From an uncultured Acetobacteraceae bacterium (lineage in GTDB: Bacteria; Pseudomonadota; Alphaproteobacteria; Acetobacterales; Acetobacteraceae), in NCBI GenBank assembly GCA_903907955.1, contig CAIVPZ010000122.1, positions 1 through 64,000 of the forward strand: 64,000 bases of DNA. The letters are read 5' to 3'. Both the position numbers and the translations under genes were made by a program. Shown one piece after another: positions 28,276 to 36,508 of this stretch (position 1 is its first letter; each line of letters opens with the position of its first letter). Below the pieces are notes generated by a model that had not been told where the DNA came from, searched no databases, and saw nothing but the letters and a program-made list of their open reading frames with translations.

Positions 28276-28335
28276 AGGCCAGGGCGCTGCCCTGGACCCG
28301 CAAGGGGGCAGTGGCCCCCTTGACCCCATTCCCTG
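28276..28335 (+). repeat. GC-rich double-hairpin repeat, copy 3
   Basis: CCAGGGC/GCCCTGG with loop GCT (28279-28295), then CAAGGGGGC/GCCCCCTTG with loop AGTG (28301-28322), then ACCCCATTCCCTGG. It lies 4 bases past the feoB stop, in an otherwise empty 262-base gap before motA (convergent). Confidence 0.8.
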
Positions 28336-28534
28336 GGACAATGTTTCCGAGCCGCCGATCATAGGTGACGGTTCACCGGCCGATGGGCGCTTCTGACCCT
28401 AAGCGGTCGCAAACTGCACGTGATAAACCCATGCCCCGCGCCACCCGCCGCCCCGCGCCCATCAACCCCTTGATCCGCCGTGCACAATCCCCCCAAATCC
28501 CACCCCATCCCAGATTTCCAACACTCAGTGTCGG

Positions 28535-29404
28535 TCAACAGCCTATCTGCAGGCTCTGCACCGCCGTTTCCAGCTCGAAGAATGTCGGCATGTGCTGGTT
28601 CGGCGCCATCTTGCGGCCGGTCTCCACGCTGATCTGCGGCGCGTTGCCGTGCAGATGCGCCACCAGCACGGCACGGATCACTTCGAAATACTTGCTCTCC
28701 TCCTCCACCACCCCCTTCAGCCGGCTGGCAGAGGGACCGGCCAGGCCATAGGCCAGCAGCACCCCCAGAAACGTGCCGACCAGGGCGCCGCCGATCATCG
28801 CCCCCAGCACCGCCGGCGGCTCGTTGATGTGCGACATGGTCTTGATCACGCCCAGCACCGCCGCGACGATGCCCAGCGCCGGCAGCGCATCGGCGAGGGT
28901 TTGCAACGCGTGCGCCGGATGCAGTTCCTCGGCGAGCATCTTCTTCAACTCCCGCGCCATCACGTCCTCGATCTGGTGCGGATCGTCGGCATTCATGCCC
29001 ACCATGCGCAGATAGTCGCAGATCATCGCGCAGGCATGATGATTGGCCAGGATTTTCGGGAACTTCCTGAAGGCGGGACTGTCCGCCGGCTTCTCGATAT
29101 GCGGCTCCAGCGCCATCGATCCCTTGGTGCTGGCCAGGCGCGCGAAGAAGAACAACAGGCTCAGCAGATCGATGTAGTCGGCTTTCTTGTACGACGCGCC
29201 CTTGATGACCTTCCCAAGTCCGGCGAACGTGTGCTTCACGTCGTACAGGCTGTTGGCCATGACGAAGGAGCCGATCGCGGCGCCGCCGATGGTCAGCAAT
29301 TCGAACGGCAGCGCCTCCATCAGCGCCGGCATGCTGCCGCCCGAAATGGCGTAGGTGCCGAACACGCAGACGCACAGCAGGACCAGTCCGCCAATCGTCA
29401 GCAT
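28535..29404 (-). CDS. motA: Flagellar motor stator protein MotA
   Basis: A proton-channel stator subunit with four membrane helices. The 289 residues include LTIGGAAIGSFVMANS (helix 2) and GIVAAVLGVIKTMSHINEPPAVLG followed by a second pair of helices (about 175-235), where conserved Pro residues contact the rotor machinery. The large cytoplasmic loop (about 60-170) is present. The ribosome site GAGGGG overlaps the motB stop. It follows motB, the reverse of the usual motA-motB order. No other flagellar genes are in the window. Confidence 0.94.
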   Translation of the reverse strand: MLTIGGLVLLCVCVFGTYAISGGSMPALMEALPFELLTIGGAAIGSFVMANSLYDVKHTFAGLGKVIKGASYKKADYIDLLSLLFFFARLASTKGSMALEPHIEKPADSPAFRKFPKILANHHACAMICDYLRMVGMNADDPHQIEDVMARELKKMLAEELHPAHALQTLADALPALGIVAAVLGVIKTMSHINEPPAVLGAMIGGALVGTFLGVLLAYGLAGPSASRLKGVVEEESKYFEVIRAVLVAHLHGNAPQISVETGRKMAPNQHMPTFFELETAVQSLQIGC

Positions 29405-29415
29405 GGTGTCGCCCC

Positions 29416-30456
29416 TCAGGGCCCCGGTGCCATCCGCAGCACCACGATCGCGATCCGCCGGTTCGCCGCGGCCAGCGGATCGGCCGGCAGCAACGGATCG
29501 CGGTCGGCATTGCCGGTGACGCTGCGGATGCGCGTCTCCTGCAACCCCGCCTCGATCAGCAGGCGGCGGGTGGCATTGGCGCGCTCGGCGGAAAGCTCCC
29601 AGTTCGACTTGTCGCCGCCGCGATAGGGCGCCGCATCGGTATGGCCGGCGATCGAGATGGGTTCCGACAGCTTCGCCAGCACCGGCCCGACCTTCGCCAG
29701 CAGCAGGCGCGCGCGCTCCTGCAGCACCGATGAACCGGTGGCGAACATCGGCTGGCGCTCCTCGTCCAGAATCTGGATGCGCAGCCCCTCCGGCGTCTGG
29801 TCGATGGCAAGCTGCCGCCCGAGTTCGGCCAGTTGCGGGTCGGCATGAACCGCCTCGCGGATCTGCTCGGCGGCCCGGTCGAACGCGGCACGCTCCTGCC
29901 GCTCCTGCTCGGCGCGCAGCAGTTCGGCGGTCTGCGCCTGCGACTGCGGCGCCGCCGCCGCGGTCAGCGCCGCGCCGCCGCCGGGTGCCCGGGTGCCCGA
30001 TTGCGGCCCGGTGGTTGCCGCATTGCCGCTGGCGGTGCCGTGCTCAAGCCCGGCGTTGCGCGCGCGGTTCGGAGCCATCGGGCGCTGGGAAGCGTCGGCA
30101 TCGTCCTCATCCGGGTCGGGCGGCGCGATGGCGCGCGCCTGCACGACGCTCATGGCGCCGCGGTCGGACACCAGCGACCCCTGGTCGAACGGCGTGTGCC
30201 CGCCGAACGGCTGGCCGTTGCCCGAACTGGAGTGGCCGACCGTGGCGGCGGGCGAGAAATAATCGGCGATGCCGCGCTTCTGCTCCTCCGTGGTGGCGTT
30301 GATCAGCCACATGACCAGAAAAAACGCCATCATGGCGGTGACGAAATCGGCGTAGGCCACCTTCCAGGCACCGCTGTGATGCGGTTCTTCCGCCGCGTCC
30401 TCGCGCCTGATCACGATCAGCGCCGTCTTGTCGCCTGATCGTCGCTTGCCGTTCAT
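29416..30456 (-). CDS. motB: Flagellar motor stator protein MotB
   Basis: Anchors the stator to peptidoglycan. The start at 30456 (MNGKRRSGDKTALIVIRRED) is chosen over an ATG 30 bases upstream, as it fits MotB N-termini. A single helix, YADFVTAMMAFFLVMWLINA (about 35-54), carries the expected proton-binding Asp. A long Pro/Ala/Gln-rich linker leads to the OmpA-like domain (about 200-340: SISIAGHTDAAPYRGGDKSNWELSAERA is in this block, read here as SIAGHTDA and NWELSAERANATRR). Total length is 346 residues or close to it. It is likely coupled to motA 11 bases downstream. Confidence 0.93.
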   Translation of the reverse strand: MNGKRRSGDKTALIVIRREDAAEEPHHSGAWKVAYADFVTAMMAFFLVMWLINATTEEQKRGIADYFSPAATVGHSSSGNGQPFGGHTPFDQGSLVSDRGAMSVVQARAIAPPDPDEDDADASQRPMAPNRARNAGLEHGTASGNAATTGPQSGTRAPGGGAALTAAAAPQSQAQTAELLRAEQERQERAAFDRAAEQIREAVHADPQLAELGRQLAIDQTPEGLRIQILDEERQPMFATGSSVLQERARLLLAKVGPVLAKLSEPISIAGHTDAAPYRGGDKSNWELSAERANATRRLLIEAGLQETRIRSVTGNADRDPLLPADPLAAANRRIAIVVLRMAPGP

Positions 30457-30575
30457 TGTCGTCCACCGTCCCAGGCCGGCCGGCATACTGCCGTGGGCGC
30501 GGTTAAGGAGCCCTTATCCGAGGCACCGCCGGACGGTTGCGGCCGGCGCGCTCCGGCGGTCCGGATGAACCCCGT

Positions 30576-31949
30576 TCACCCGCCGTCCCGCAGCACCAGG
30601 TTCAGGGTGGGGTCCACCTGCGCCGTCATGCCGGGCAGGATGACGGTGGTGCCGTCCATCTGCTCGACGATGGCCGGACCGGCGATGCGGTTGCCGGCAT
30701 CCAGCCGGTCACGGTCATACACCGGGCACGCCGCCCAGCCGCCGGCTTCCGGCAGCCACACCGCGCGGCTGCCGGTGCGCGCCGCCGTGGCGTCCGGCCC
30801 GGCATCGGGGCGCGGCGCAAAGCCGGGCCTGGCCAGCAGCCCCGCCGCGGCGACGCGGACGGTGACAAGCTGCACCGTCGCGCCCTCGGCGGTATCGCCG
30901 TGGATCAGCCGGTGCGCGGCGGCAAATACCTTTGCCGCCGCGGCCAGCATCGCGACGGTCACCGGTCCGTCCGGCAGCGGCACCGGCAGTTCATCCGCCC
31001 GGCCGGCATAGCGCAGTTCCAGGCTGCGGCTGATGCAGCGCGCCTGCGCCGGGATCTTCTGTCCGGCGAACCACATCGCGGCGCGGTGGCGCAGCAGGCC
31101 GGCCGCCTCGGCAATGGCGGGCAGCGCGTCGGCGCTGAGATCCATCGGCAGGTTGGTGGAGAAATCGGCCCGCAGGTCGGCCAGCAGCAGCCCCAGCGCG
31201 CCCAACGTGCCGGCGTGGCGCGGCACCAGGATGCGGGCGATGTCCAGTTCGCGCGCCAGCCGCGCCGCATGCAGCGGCCCGGCGCCGCCGAACGCCACCA
31301 GCGTGCTGCCGCGCGGCGGCGCAACCGCACGGATCGCCTGCGCCAGGGTCGCGGTGACGGCGGACAGAATGCCCTGCGCGGCCGACAGCAGGTCGGTTCC
31401 CATCGTCCCGGCCAGCGCCCCGACCGCCGCGCGGGCGAGGGCCGCGCGCCCGCCCGGCAGCCGGTCCGGGCTCAGCGTCTGCAGCACCAGATTGGCGTCG
31501 GTCACCGTCGGCCCGGGGCCGGAGTTGCCCGGCCCCACGGTCAACCGGCCTTTGGGGTCCAGGCATGCGATCGAATCGCCGCCGGCGTCCACCAGGCGGA
31601 TACCGTCCCCCGGCACCTCGCCGGCTCGCAGCAGCGCGACGGCGGTACGGGTGCCGCCCATGTCGAAGCTGATCAGGCCATCGAACCCGGCCAGCCTGGC
31701 CATTTCCTGCGCGGCAAGCAGGCCGGCGACAGGGTCGGACACCGCGCTGCGCACCGGCAGCCGGGCCGCCGCGGCGTCATCGGCCAGCCCGGTGCGGCGG
31801 ATGGCTGCCTCGATGCCCTGGGCGATGCCGCGCGCAGGGTCATCCGGCGTGGACGCGACCTTCCAAAGCTCGACGCGGCCCGTGCTGTCGTCGAACAGGC
31901 ACACATCGGTGAATGTACCACCGGCATCCACGCCGATCCGCCAGGCCAT
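30576..31949 (-). CDS. Shrunken hydantoinase A/oxoprolinase-family protein
   Basis: 457 residues with a HyuA-like C-terminal half (TLVAFGGAGPLHAARLARELD, ILVPRHAGTLGALGLLLADLR, GPAIVEQMDGTTVILPG). The N-terminal ATPase start VDAGGTFTDVCLFD is present. However, about 130 residues of the usual N-terminal domain are missing between residues 55 and 65. The second phosphate motif reads FDMGGTRTAVAL where relatives have GGTSTDVA. Another block normally present after VGP.. (the PGPACYG region) is gone. Intact HyuA proteins are near 690 residues. No HyuB gene follows. I infer a decaying gene or a non-catalytic remnant, although the frame is still open. Confidence 0.7.
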   Translation of the reverse strand: MAWRIGVDAGGTFTDVCLFDDSTGRVELWKVASTPDDPARGIAQGIEAAIRRTGLADDAAAARLPVRSAVSDPVAGLLAAQEMARLAGFDGLISFDMGGTRTAVALLRAGEVPGDGIRLVDAGGDSIACLDPKGRLTVGPGNSGPGPTVTDANLVLQTLSPDRLPGGRAALARAAVGALAGTMGTDLLSAAQGILSAVTATLAQAIRAVAPPRGSTLVAFGGAGPLHAARLARELDIARILVPRHAGTLGALGLLLADLRADFSTNLPMDLSADALPAIAEAAGLLRHRAAMWFAGQKIPAQARCISRSLELRYAGRADELPVPLPDGPVTVAMLAAAAKVFAAAHRLIHGDTAEGATVQLVTVRVAAAGLLARPGFAPRPDAGPDATAARTGSRAVWLPEAGGWAACPVYDRDRLDAGNRIAGPAIVEQMDGTTVILPGMTAQVDPTLNLVLRDGG

Positions 31950-32129
31950 CGGTTGGTCTTCCCTAGCTGCCCCGGCACCGCTTGTCCCGTTGACCAGGGC
32001 CGGGGAGCCGAGACTGCCAGAACTTTGCCACCCGGCCCAGCCCGGCAGCGGGCAGGCCAGACGCATCGCCGCTTCCTCCCAGGCCGCGGCCGGGTTGAAA
32101 CCGCCCCCGCGCCGCCCAACCCTCATTGC

Positions 32130-32813
32130 ATGTGCGGACGCTTTGCGGTCTTCCGGTCGCTCGACGAAATCCGGCGCAGCTTCGGCACGGTCAATCCGCC
32201 GCCGGATTTCGCGCCGACCTGGAACATGGCCCCCACCAGGCCGGCCCCGGTGGTGCGCCTGCATCCGCAAACCCACGCGCGACACCTCGACCTGCTGCGC
32301 TGGGGCCTGGTGCCGCACTGGGCGCGCGACCCGGCCGCCACCCGCCAGCCGATCAACGCGCGCGCGGAGACCGCCGCCACCGCGCCGATGTTCCGCGACG
32401 CCTTCGCCCGCCGCCGCTGCATCGTGCCGGTCGATGCGTTCTATGAGTGGCAGGCGCGCGGCGGCGGCAAGCTGCCGCACGCCGTCGCCCGCGCCGACGC
32501 CGCGCCGATGGCGCTGGCCGGGCTGTGGGAAGGCTGGCGCGGCCCGGACGGCGCGGTGCTGCGCAGCTTCACCGTGCTGACCACGCCTGCCTGCCCGGCG
32601 CTGCAGGCGCTGCACGAACGCATGCCGGTGGTGCTGGAACCGCCGGACTGGCCGCTCTGGCTCGGCGAGCCGGCAGGCGAAAATGCGGGGACCATCGCCG
32701 CCCTGCTGCGTCCCTCCGCCGCCGCCTTCCGGGTCTGGCCGGTCGCCACCCTGGTCAACAATACGCGCAACGACGGCCCGCATCTGCTCGACCCGGCGCC
32801 TTCGCGGGTCTGA
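32130..32813 (+). CDS. SOS response-associated peptidase (YedK/HMCES family)
   Basis: A 227-residue SRAP protein that crosslinks to abasic sites in single-stranded DNA and shields them. After Met removal Cys2 (MCGRFAV) forms the thiazolidine link. NARAET near 72, the acidic VDAFYEW near 105, and the His in LHERMPVVL near 160 complete the active site. Its length matches the family. It is divergent from the HyuA-like gene with 180 bases between them. No LexA box was recognised. Confidence 0.93.
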   Translation: MCGRFAVFRSLDEIRRSFGTVNPPPDFAPTWNMAPTRPAPVVRLHPQTHARHLDLLRWGLVPHWARDPAATRQPINARAETAATAPMFRDAFARRRCIVPVDAFYEWQARGGGKLPHAVARADAAPMALAGLWEGWRGPDGAVLRSFTVLTTPACPALQALHERMPVVLEPPDWPLWLGEPAGENAGTIAALLRPSAAAFRVWPVATLVNNTRNDGPHLLDPAPSRV

Positions 32814-32845
32814 ACACCGTGTGTTCGCACCAGGATTTCCCTGAC

Positions 32846-32874
32846 TTGCGCCCGATCGGAACGGATGGTAGTTT
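32846..32874 (+). promoter_or_regulatory. Weak sigma-70 promoter candidate
   Basis: TTGCGC and TAGTTT are separated by exactly 17 bases, 30 bases before the small membrane protein start at 32904. The match to consensus is moderate. Confidence 0.35.
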
Positions 32875-32903
32875 CATTCGTACTGACAATAGGGTTGGAA
32901 ATC

Positions 32904-33086
32904 ATGCAAGCTTTTGTCTGCGAACTGCTCAAGACCGGCTCGGGCAAGATCCTGGTCGGGATCGCGGGCGCGGTCGTGTTCAGCGGCATCTACTGGCATT
33001 TCGTGCCGGAAGGCTTCGGCACCAAGCTGTTCTTTGGCCTGGTACTGCTCGCCGGCGCCTACAAGCTTTACGAACTGAAGGCCTGA
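32904..33086 (+). CDS. Small two-helix membrane protein
   Basis: 60 residues beginning MQAFVCELLKTGSGKILVGI. One hydrophobic helix spans about 15-32 and a second about 42-55, with a short charged tail (YKLYELKA). The ATG at 32904 has GGAA 5-8 bases upstream. An ATG at 32865 would add 13 hydrophobic residues. No family is recognised. It is placed between the SRAP gene and the convergent GluQRS gene, with its own promoter candidate. Confidence 0.6.
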   Translation: MQAFVCELLKTGSGKILVGIAGAVVFSGIYWHFVPEGFGTKLFFGLVLLAGAYKLYELKA

Positions 33087-33104
33087 TTCCGGACCGGCCT
33101 TCCA

Positions 33105-33953
33105 TCATCCGGCCGGGCTGAGGCGCGCCCTCAGCTCGGCCGGCGCCATTCCTGCCGCCCGCAGCTCCCGCAACGTCGCCGCCTGGTCGCGTTTGGCCAG
33201 CCGCCGCCCGGCGGCATCGGTCAGCAGCGCATGGTGGGCGTAGCGCGGCGTCGGCCAGCCCAGCAGCGCCTGCAACAGCCGGTGCAGATCGGTCGCCGGC
33301 CTGAGATCGACGCCCCTGGTCACCAGCGTCACCCCCTGCACCGCGTCGTCATGGGTCACGCAGAGGTGATAGCTGGCCGGCGCATCCTTGCGCGCCAGCA
33401 CCGCGTCGCCGAAGCGCGCGGGATCGCAGTGCACCCGCCCCTCGCCGGCCTCCTCGCAGCTCAGCGGCGCCGGCACCGCCGCCAGCGCGCGCGCCATGTC
33501 CAGCCGCAACGCATGCGGCGCGCCGGCCGCCAGCCGCGCCGCCCGCACCGCAGCCGGCAGGCGCCGGCAGGTGCCCGGATAGAGCGGCGCGCCATCCGGA
33601 CCGTGCGGCGCCGCCGCCGACGCCGCCACCTCGCGGGCAATGTCGGCCCTGGTGCAGAAGCAAGGATAGACCAGCCCGCGCCCCGCCAGCCCGTCCAGCA
33701 CCGCGCGGTAGTCCGGCAGGTGCGCGGATTGCACCCGCACTGCGCCGTCCCAGTCCAGCCCGAGCCAGGCCAGGTCCTCCTCGATCGCCGCGGCGAATTC
33801 CGCCCGGCAGCGGCCGGGGTCGATGTCCTCCAGCCGCAGCAGGAACCGCCCCCCCGCCTCCCGCGCCCGCCGCCAGGCGGTCAGCGCCGCGAAGGCGTGG
33901 CCGAGATGCAGATAGCCGGTCGGGCTGGGGGCGAAGCGGGTGACGATCTCCAT
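33105..33953 (-). CDS. gluQ: Glutamyl-queuosine tRNA(Asp) synthetase
   Basis: A truncated GluRS paralogue that attaches glutamate to queuosine-34 of tRNA(Asp), with no anticodon-binding domain. The 282 residues fit this family. The HIGH motif is HLGH (16-19). Zinc ligands appear in YPCFCTRADI and YPGTCRRL. The KMSKS equivalent is RRLAKRDQAATL. The start at 33953 (MEIVTRFAPSPTGYLHLGH) is fixed by homology. It is divergent from the esterase gene, with 47 bases between starts. Confidence 0.93.
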   Translation of the reverse strand: MEIVTRFAPSPTGYLHLGHAFAALTAWRRAREAGGRFLLRLEDIDPGRCRAEFAAAIEEDLAWLGLDWDGAVRVQSAHLPDYRAVLDGLAGRGLVYPCFCTRADIAREVAASAAAPHGPDGAPLYPGTCRRLPAAVRAARLAAGAPHALRLDMARALAAVPAPLSCEEAGEGRVHCDPARFGDAVLARKDAPASYHLCVTHDDAVQGVTLVTRGVDLRPATDLHRLLQALLGWPTPRYAHHALLTDAAGRRLAKRDQAATLRELRAAGMAPAELRARLSPAG

Positions 33954-34000
33954 GCCAGACCCGATATACCGGCGGAAACCACCGGACGGGAGCGCATGCG

Positions 34001-34645
34001 ATGCTGGACGGACCACGCTGGGGGCCAAAGCAGGGACCGGCAGAGCAACTGGTGGTGTTGTGCCACGGCGTCGGCGCCGACGGCCACGACCTGATCGACC
34101 TCGCCCCCTGGTGGGCGGCGGCGCTGCCGCAGGCGGCCTTCGTCGCCCCCGACGCGCCCGAGCCGTATGACGCTGCGCCGATGGGCCGGCAATGGTTCAC
34201 CCTGTGGGACCGCGCGCCGGCGCAACTGGCCGCCGGCGCCGATGCGGCTTCGCTGCGGCTCGGCGCCTTCATCGATGCCGAACTCGCGCGCCTGCATCTG
34301 CCCGACGACGCCTATGCGTTGATGGGCTTCAGCCAGGGCGCGATGACGGTGCTGCATGCCGGCCCGCGCCGGGCGGTGCCGCCGCGCGCCATCCTGGCGT
34401 TTTCCGGCGCCCTGCTCGCCCCCGGCAGCCTGGCGGAGACGGTTTCGCGCCCGCCGGTTCTGCTGGCGCATGGCGAGGCCGACGCGGTGGTGCCCGCCGC
34501 CCGCTCACGCGAAGCGGAGCAGGCGCTGCGCGACGCCGGCTTTGCCGTTGAGAGCGTGTACTCGCCGCGGCTCGGCCACGGCATCGACGAGGCGGGCCTG
34601 TCCACCGGCGCGATGTTCCTGCAGCGCGCCTTCGCCGCACGATAG
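34001..34645 (+). CDS. Alpha/beta-hydrolase, phospholipase/carboxylesterase (YpfH) type
   Basis: A 214-residue serine hydrolase. HGVGADGHDLIDLAPWW is the oxyanion region, the nucleophile is Ser111 in GFSQGA, Asp is in HGEADAVVP (about 160) and His in LGHGID (about 191). This pattern is shared by bacterial carboxylesterases and acyl-protein thioesterase-like enzymes. Substrate is unknown and there is no signal peptide. The ATG at 34001 has only a weak ribosome site. Confidence 0.88.
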   Translation: MLDGPRWGPKQGPAEQLVVLCHGVGADGHDLIDLAPWWAAALPQAAFVAPDAPEPYDAAPMGRQWFTLWDRAPAQLAAGADAASLRLGAFIDAELARLHLPDDAYALMGFSQGAMTVLHAGPRRAVPPRAILAFSGALLAPGSLAETVSRPPVLLAHGEADAVVPAARSREAEQALRDAGFAVESVYSPRLGHGIDEAGLSTGAMFLQRAFAAR

Positions 34646-34753
34646 CGGCCACCGGTATGACAGCGGCGCGAAACCTCCCGCGGCCGGCTTGCGGCACGGC
34701 CGGGGCAATGCGATAAGTTCAGCCGTTAGAAGGTGGCGTACAATATCCGGCGA

Positions 34754-34789
34754 GGCGCCTGGGTGAACGACCCCCAGCTATAGGGCGCC
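34754..34789 (+). promoter_or_regulatory. Leader hairpin before the HNH gene
   Basis: GGCGCC (34754-34759) pairs with GGCGCC (34784-34789). An inner CTGGG/CCCAG stem closes an 8-base loop. It ends 13 bases before the HNH start codon, so it could affect translation. A possible -10 (TACAAT) lies just upstream near 34740. Confidence 0.4.
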
Positions 34790-34802
34790 GCGCGACGGGG
34801 AG

Positions 34803-35369
34803 TTGGTTTTGCCCGACGGCGGACAACACTTTCCTGCGCTTGTGCTGAATGCGGACTTCCGCCCGCTTTCGTATTTTCCGTTGTCCGTATGGTGCTGGCA
34901 GGACGCGGTAAAGGCGGTGTTCCTCGACCGCGTCAGCGTGCTGAGCGAGTATGAGGCCGAGGTCCATTCGCCGAGCGTGTCGATGCGCCTGCCCAGCGTG
35001 ATCGCGCTGAAGGACTACATCCCGGCCGCCCGCCGCCCGGCCTTCACGCGGTTCAACGTGTTCCTGCGCGATGCGTTCGCGTGCCAGTATTGCGGCTGGC
35101 GGCAACCGACCCAGGACCTGACCTTCGACCACGTCATTCCGCGTTGCCGGGGCGGCCGCACCACCTGGGAGAACGTTGTTACCGCGTGCGGCCCGTGCAA
35201 TTTGCGCAAGGGCAGCCGGCTGCCCCGGGAATGCCAGATGTTTCCGCGCGCTGCGCCGCGCCAGCCATCGACCTGGGAGTTGCAGGACAATGGCCGCGCC
35301 TTCCCGCCGAATTTCCTGCACGAGAGCTGGCGGGATTTCCTCTACTGGGACAGCGAACTGGAGAACTGA
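34803..35369 (+). CDS. HNH endonuclease family protein
   Basis: About 188 residues. The zinc-ribbon HNH core is FACQYCGW, then LTFDHVIPRCRGGRTTWENVVTACGPCNLRKGS, with two CxxC pairs and the DHV His/Asp plus the Asn of the betabetaalpha metal finger. This stand-alone type, starting ALVLNADFRPLSYFPLSVW, is widespread in alphaproteobacteria as a core gene, and its DNA target is unknown. No ATG is available. The start is TTG at 34803, or more likely TTG at 34809, which has GGGGAG 6 bases upstream. Confidence 0.85.
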   Translation: MVLPDGGQHFPALVLNADFRPLSYFPLSVWCWQDAVKAVFLDRVSVLSEYEAEVHSPSVSMRLPSVIALKDYIPAARRPAFTRFNVFLRDAFACQYCGWRQPTQDLTFDHVIPRCRGGRTTWENVVTACGPCNLRKGSRLPRECQMFPRAAPRQPSTWELQDNGRAFPPNFLHESWRDFLYWDSELEN

Positions 35370-35405
35370 CCGGCGCGCATGCCGCGTGGGTCCGGCACCG
35401 CCGGC

Positions 35406-35591
35406 TCAGCCCCCCAGTGCCAGCCGGGCGAGTTGCCAGATGCCCAGCCAGAGCCCGAACGAGAGCACGCCGATCAGCGGCGTCGCCAGCGGCCAGGGCA
35501 GGCGCTCCTGCGCCCAGATCGTGCCCGGTTGGGCTGCATGCGGGTGGATTGCGTGCGAGTCCATTGTCGCCGTCGTGCCAGCAGCAATCAT
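35406..35591 (-). CDS. Small single-helix membrane protein
   Basis: 61 residues with a perfect ribosome site (AAGGAGG, 6 bases before the ATG), which is the main support for reality. The N-terminal half is polar and His-rich (MDSHAIHPHAAQPG inside). The C-terminal half is one membrane helix, PLATPLIGVLSFGLWLGIWQ. No family is recognised. It is convergent with the HNH gene (stop codons 37 bases apart). Confidence 0.65.
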   Translation of the reverse strand: MIAAGTTATMDSHAIHPHAAQPGTIWAQERLPWPLATPLIGVLSFGLWLGIWQLARLALGG

Positions 35592-35812
35592 GTCCTGCCT
35601 CCTTGTTCCCGGGGATACGGGCCGCGACTGGCACCACGCCGGTTGCCTCGCGGTCTTGAAAGTGAAGCAGGGGTCGGTTAAGCGAGCGTAAACGCGCAGG
35701 TGTCACGGAAGCGGCATCAGACCGTCACAGGCCCGACTTCACTGCCGGCTAGACACCCATCCTTCGCGGTCGCCACGTCGGCGAACCGTACGATATGACA
35801 ACGGAGACGGTT

Positions 35813-36472
35813 ATGAACGAAGGCGGGCAGGGCATACTCGGACAGGTTGATTTCACCCCCGCCGATTCTCCGCCGCAGGGCGTCCGCCAGCCCACCCGCC
35901 AGGACGCCCGCCGCGTCGCCAACCCGCTGCTTTTCCTGCGCGCCTGGCTGGCCCATCCGCTGCGCATGGGCTCGGTGATCCCCTCCTCGGAGTCGCTGTG
36001 CCGGCGCGTCGTGCGCCAGGGCTGGCCCGAGCCTGGCCGGGCGGTGCTGGAACTCGGCACCGGCACCGGCGTGGTGGCCCGCGCCTTCGTCGCCGCCGGG
36101 CTGAGCCCGGAGCGGCTGATCCTGGTCGAGATCGACCCGCAGATGGCAGCCCATCTGCGCGAGGAGTTCCCCGGCGCCACCGTCATCGAAGGCGACGCCC
36201 GCCAACTGCCCGCATTGATCCCCGAGCGCTGGCAGGGCCGCATCGGCAGCGTGGTGTGCGGCATCCCGCTGGTGCTGCTGCCCGACGCCGAGCAGCGCCG
36301 CTTCATCGACGCCATCACCGCGGTCGCCCCCGGGCGCGGCTTCCTGCATTACAGCTACTGCGTAACGTCGCCGCTGCCGTACCGCCGGCACGGGCTGACC
36401 GCCCGCCGCGAGGCATGGACACCGTTGAACCTGCCGCCGGCGAGCGTCTGGCGCTATCAGCTGGCCGGGTAG
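35813..36472 (+). CDS. SAM-dependent phospholipid N-methyltransferase-like protein
   Basis: About 219 residues of the PmtA/rRNA-adenine-methyltransferase-like group. FLRAWLAHPLRMGSVIPSS precedes the SAM-binding loop VLELGTGTGVVARAF. VEIDPQM and IEGDARQLP follow as motifs II and III. Rhodobacter-type PmtA makes phosphatidylcholine from phosphatidylethanolamine, and that is the best guess. The ATG at 35813 is preferred, as GGAG lies 6 bases upstream. The ATG at 35795 lacks one. A strong hairpin follows the stop codon. Confidence 0.8.
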   Translation: MNEGGQGILGQVDFTPADSPPQGVRQPTRQDARRVANPLLFLRAWLAHPLRMGSVIPSSESLCRRVVRQGWPEPGRAVLELGTGTGVVARAFVAAGLSPERLILVEIDPQMAAHLREEFPGATVIEGDARQLPALIPERWQGRIGSVVCGIPLVLLPDAEQRRFIDAITAVAPGRGFLHYSYCVTSPLPYRRHGLTARREAWTPLNLPPASVWRYQLAG

Positions 36473-36479
36473 CCGGCCC

Positions 36480-36508
36480 GGAAGGCCAGGGTTTCGCTCT
36501 GGCCTTCC
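36480..36508. terminator. Bidirectional hairpin between convergent genes
   Basis: A perfect 10-bp stem GGAAGGCCAG/CTGGCCTTCC with a 9-base loop fills the gap between the methyltransferase stop and the minus-strand HpnL-like stop. Its arms equal the outer ends of the GC repeat family (AAGGCCAG), suggesting a shared origin. Confidence 0.65.

Noticed and set aside
28261-28364. C-terminal extension reading ...LPWTRKGAVAPLTPFPG across the GC repeat
   Set aside because: This peptide is just the translated double-hairpin repeat. It appears wherever a frame runs through a copy and is a known kind of over-call.
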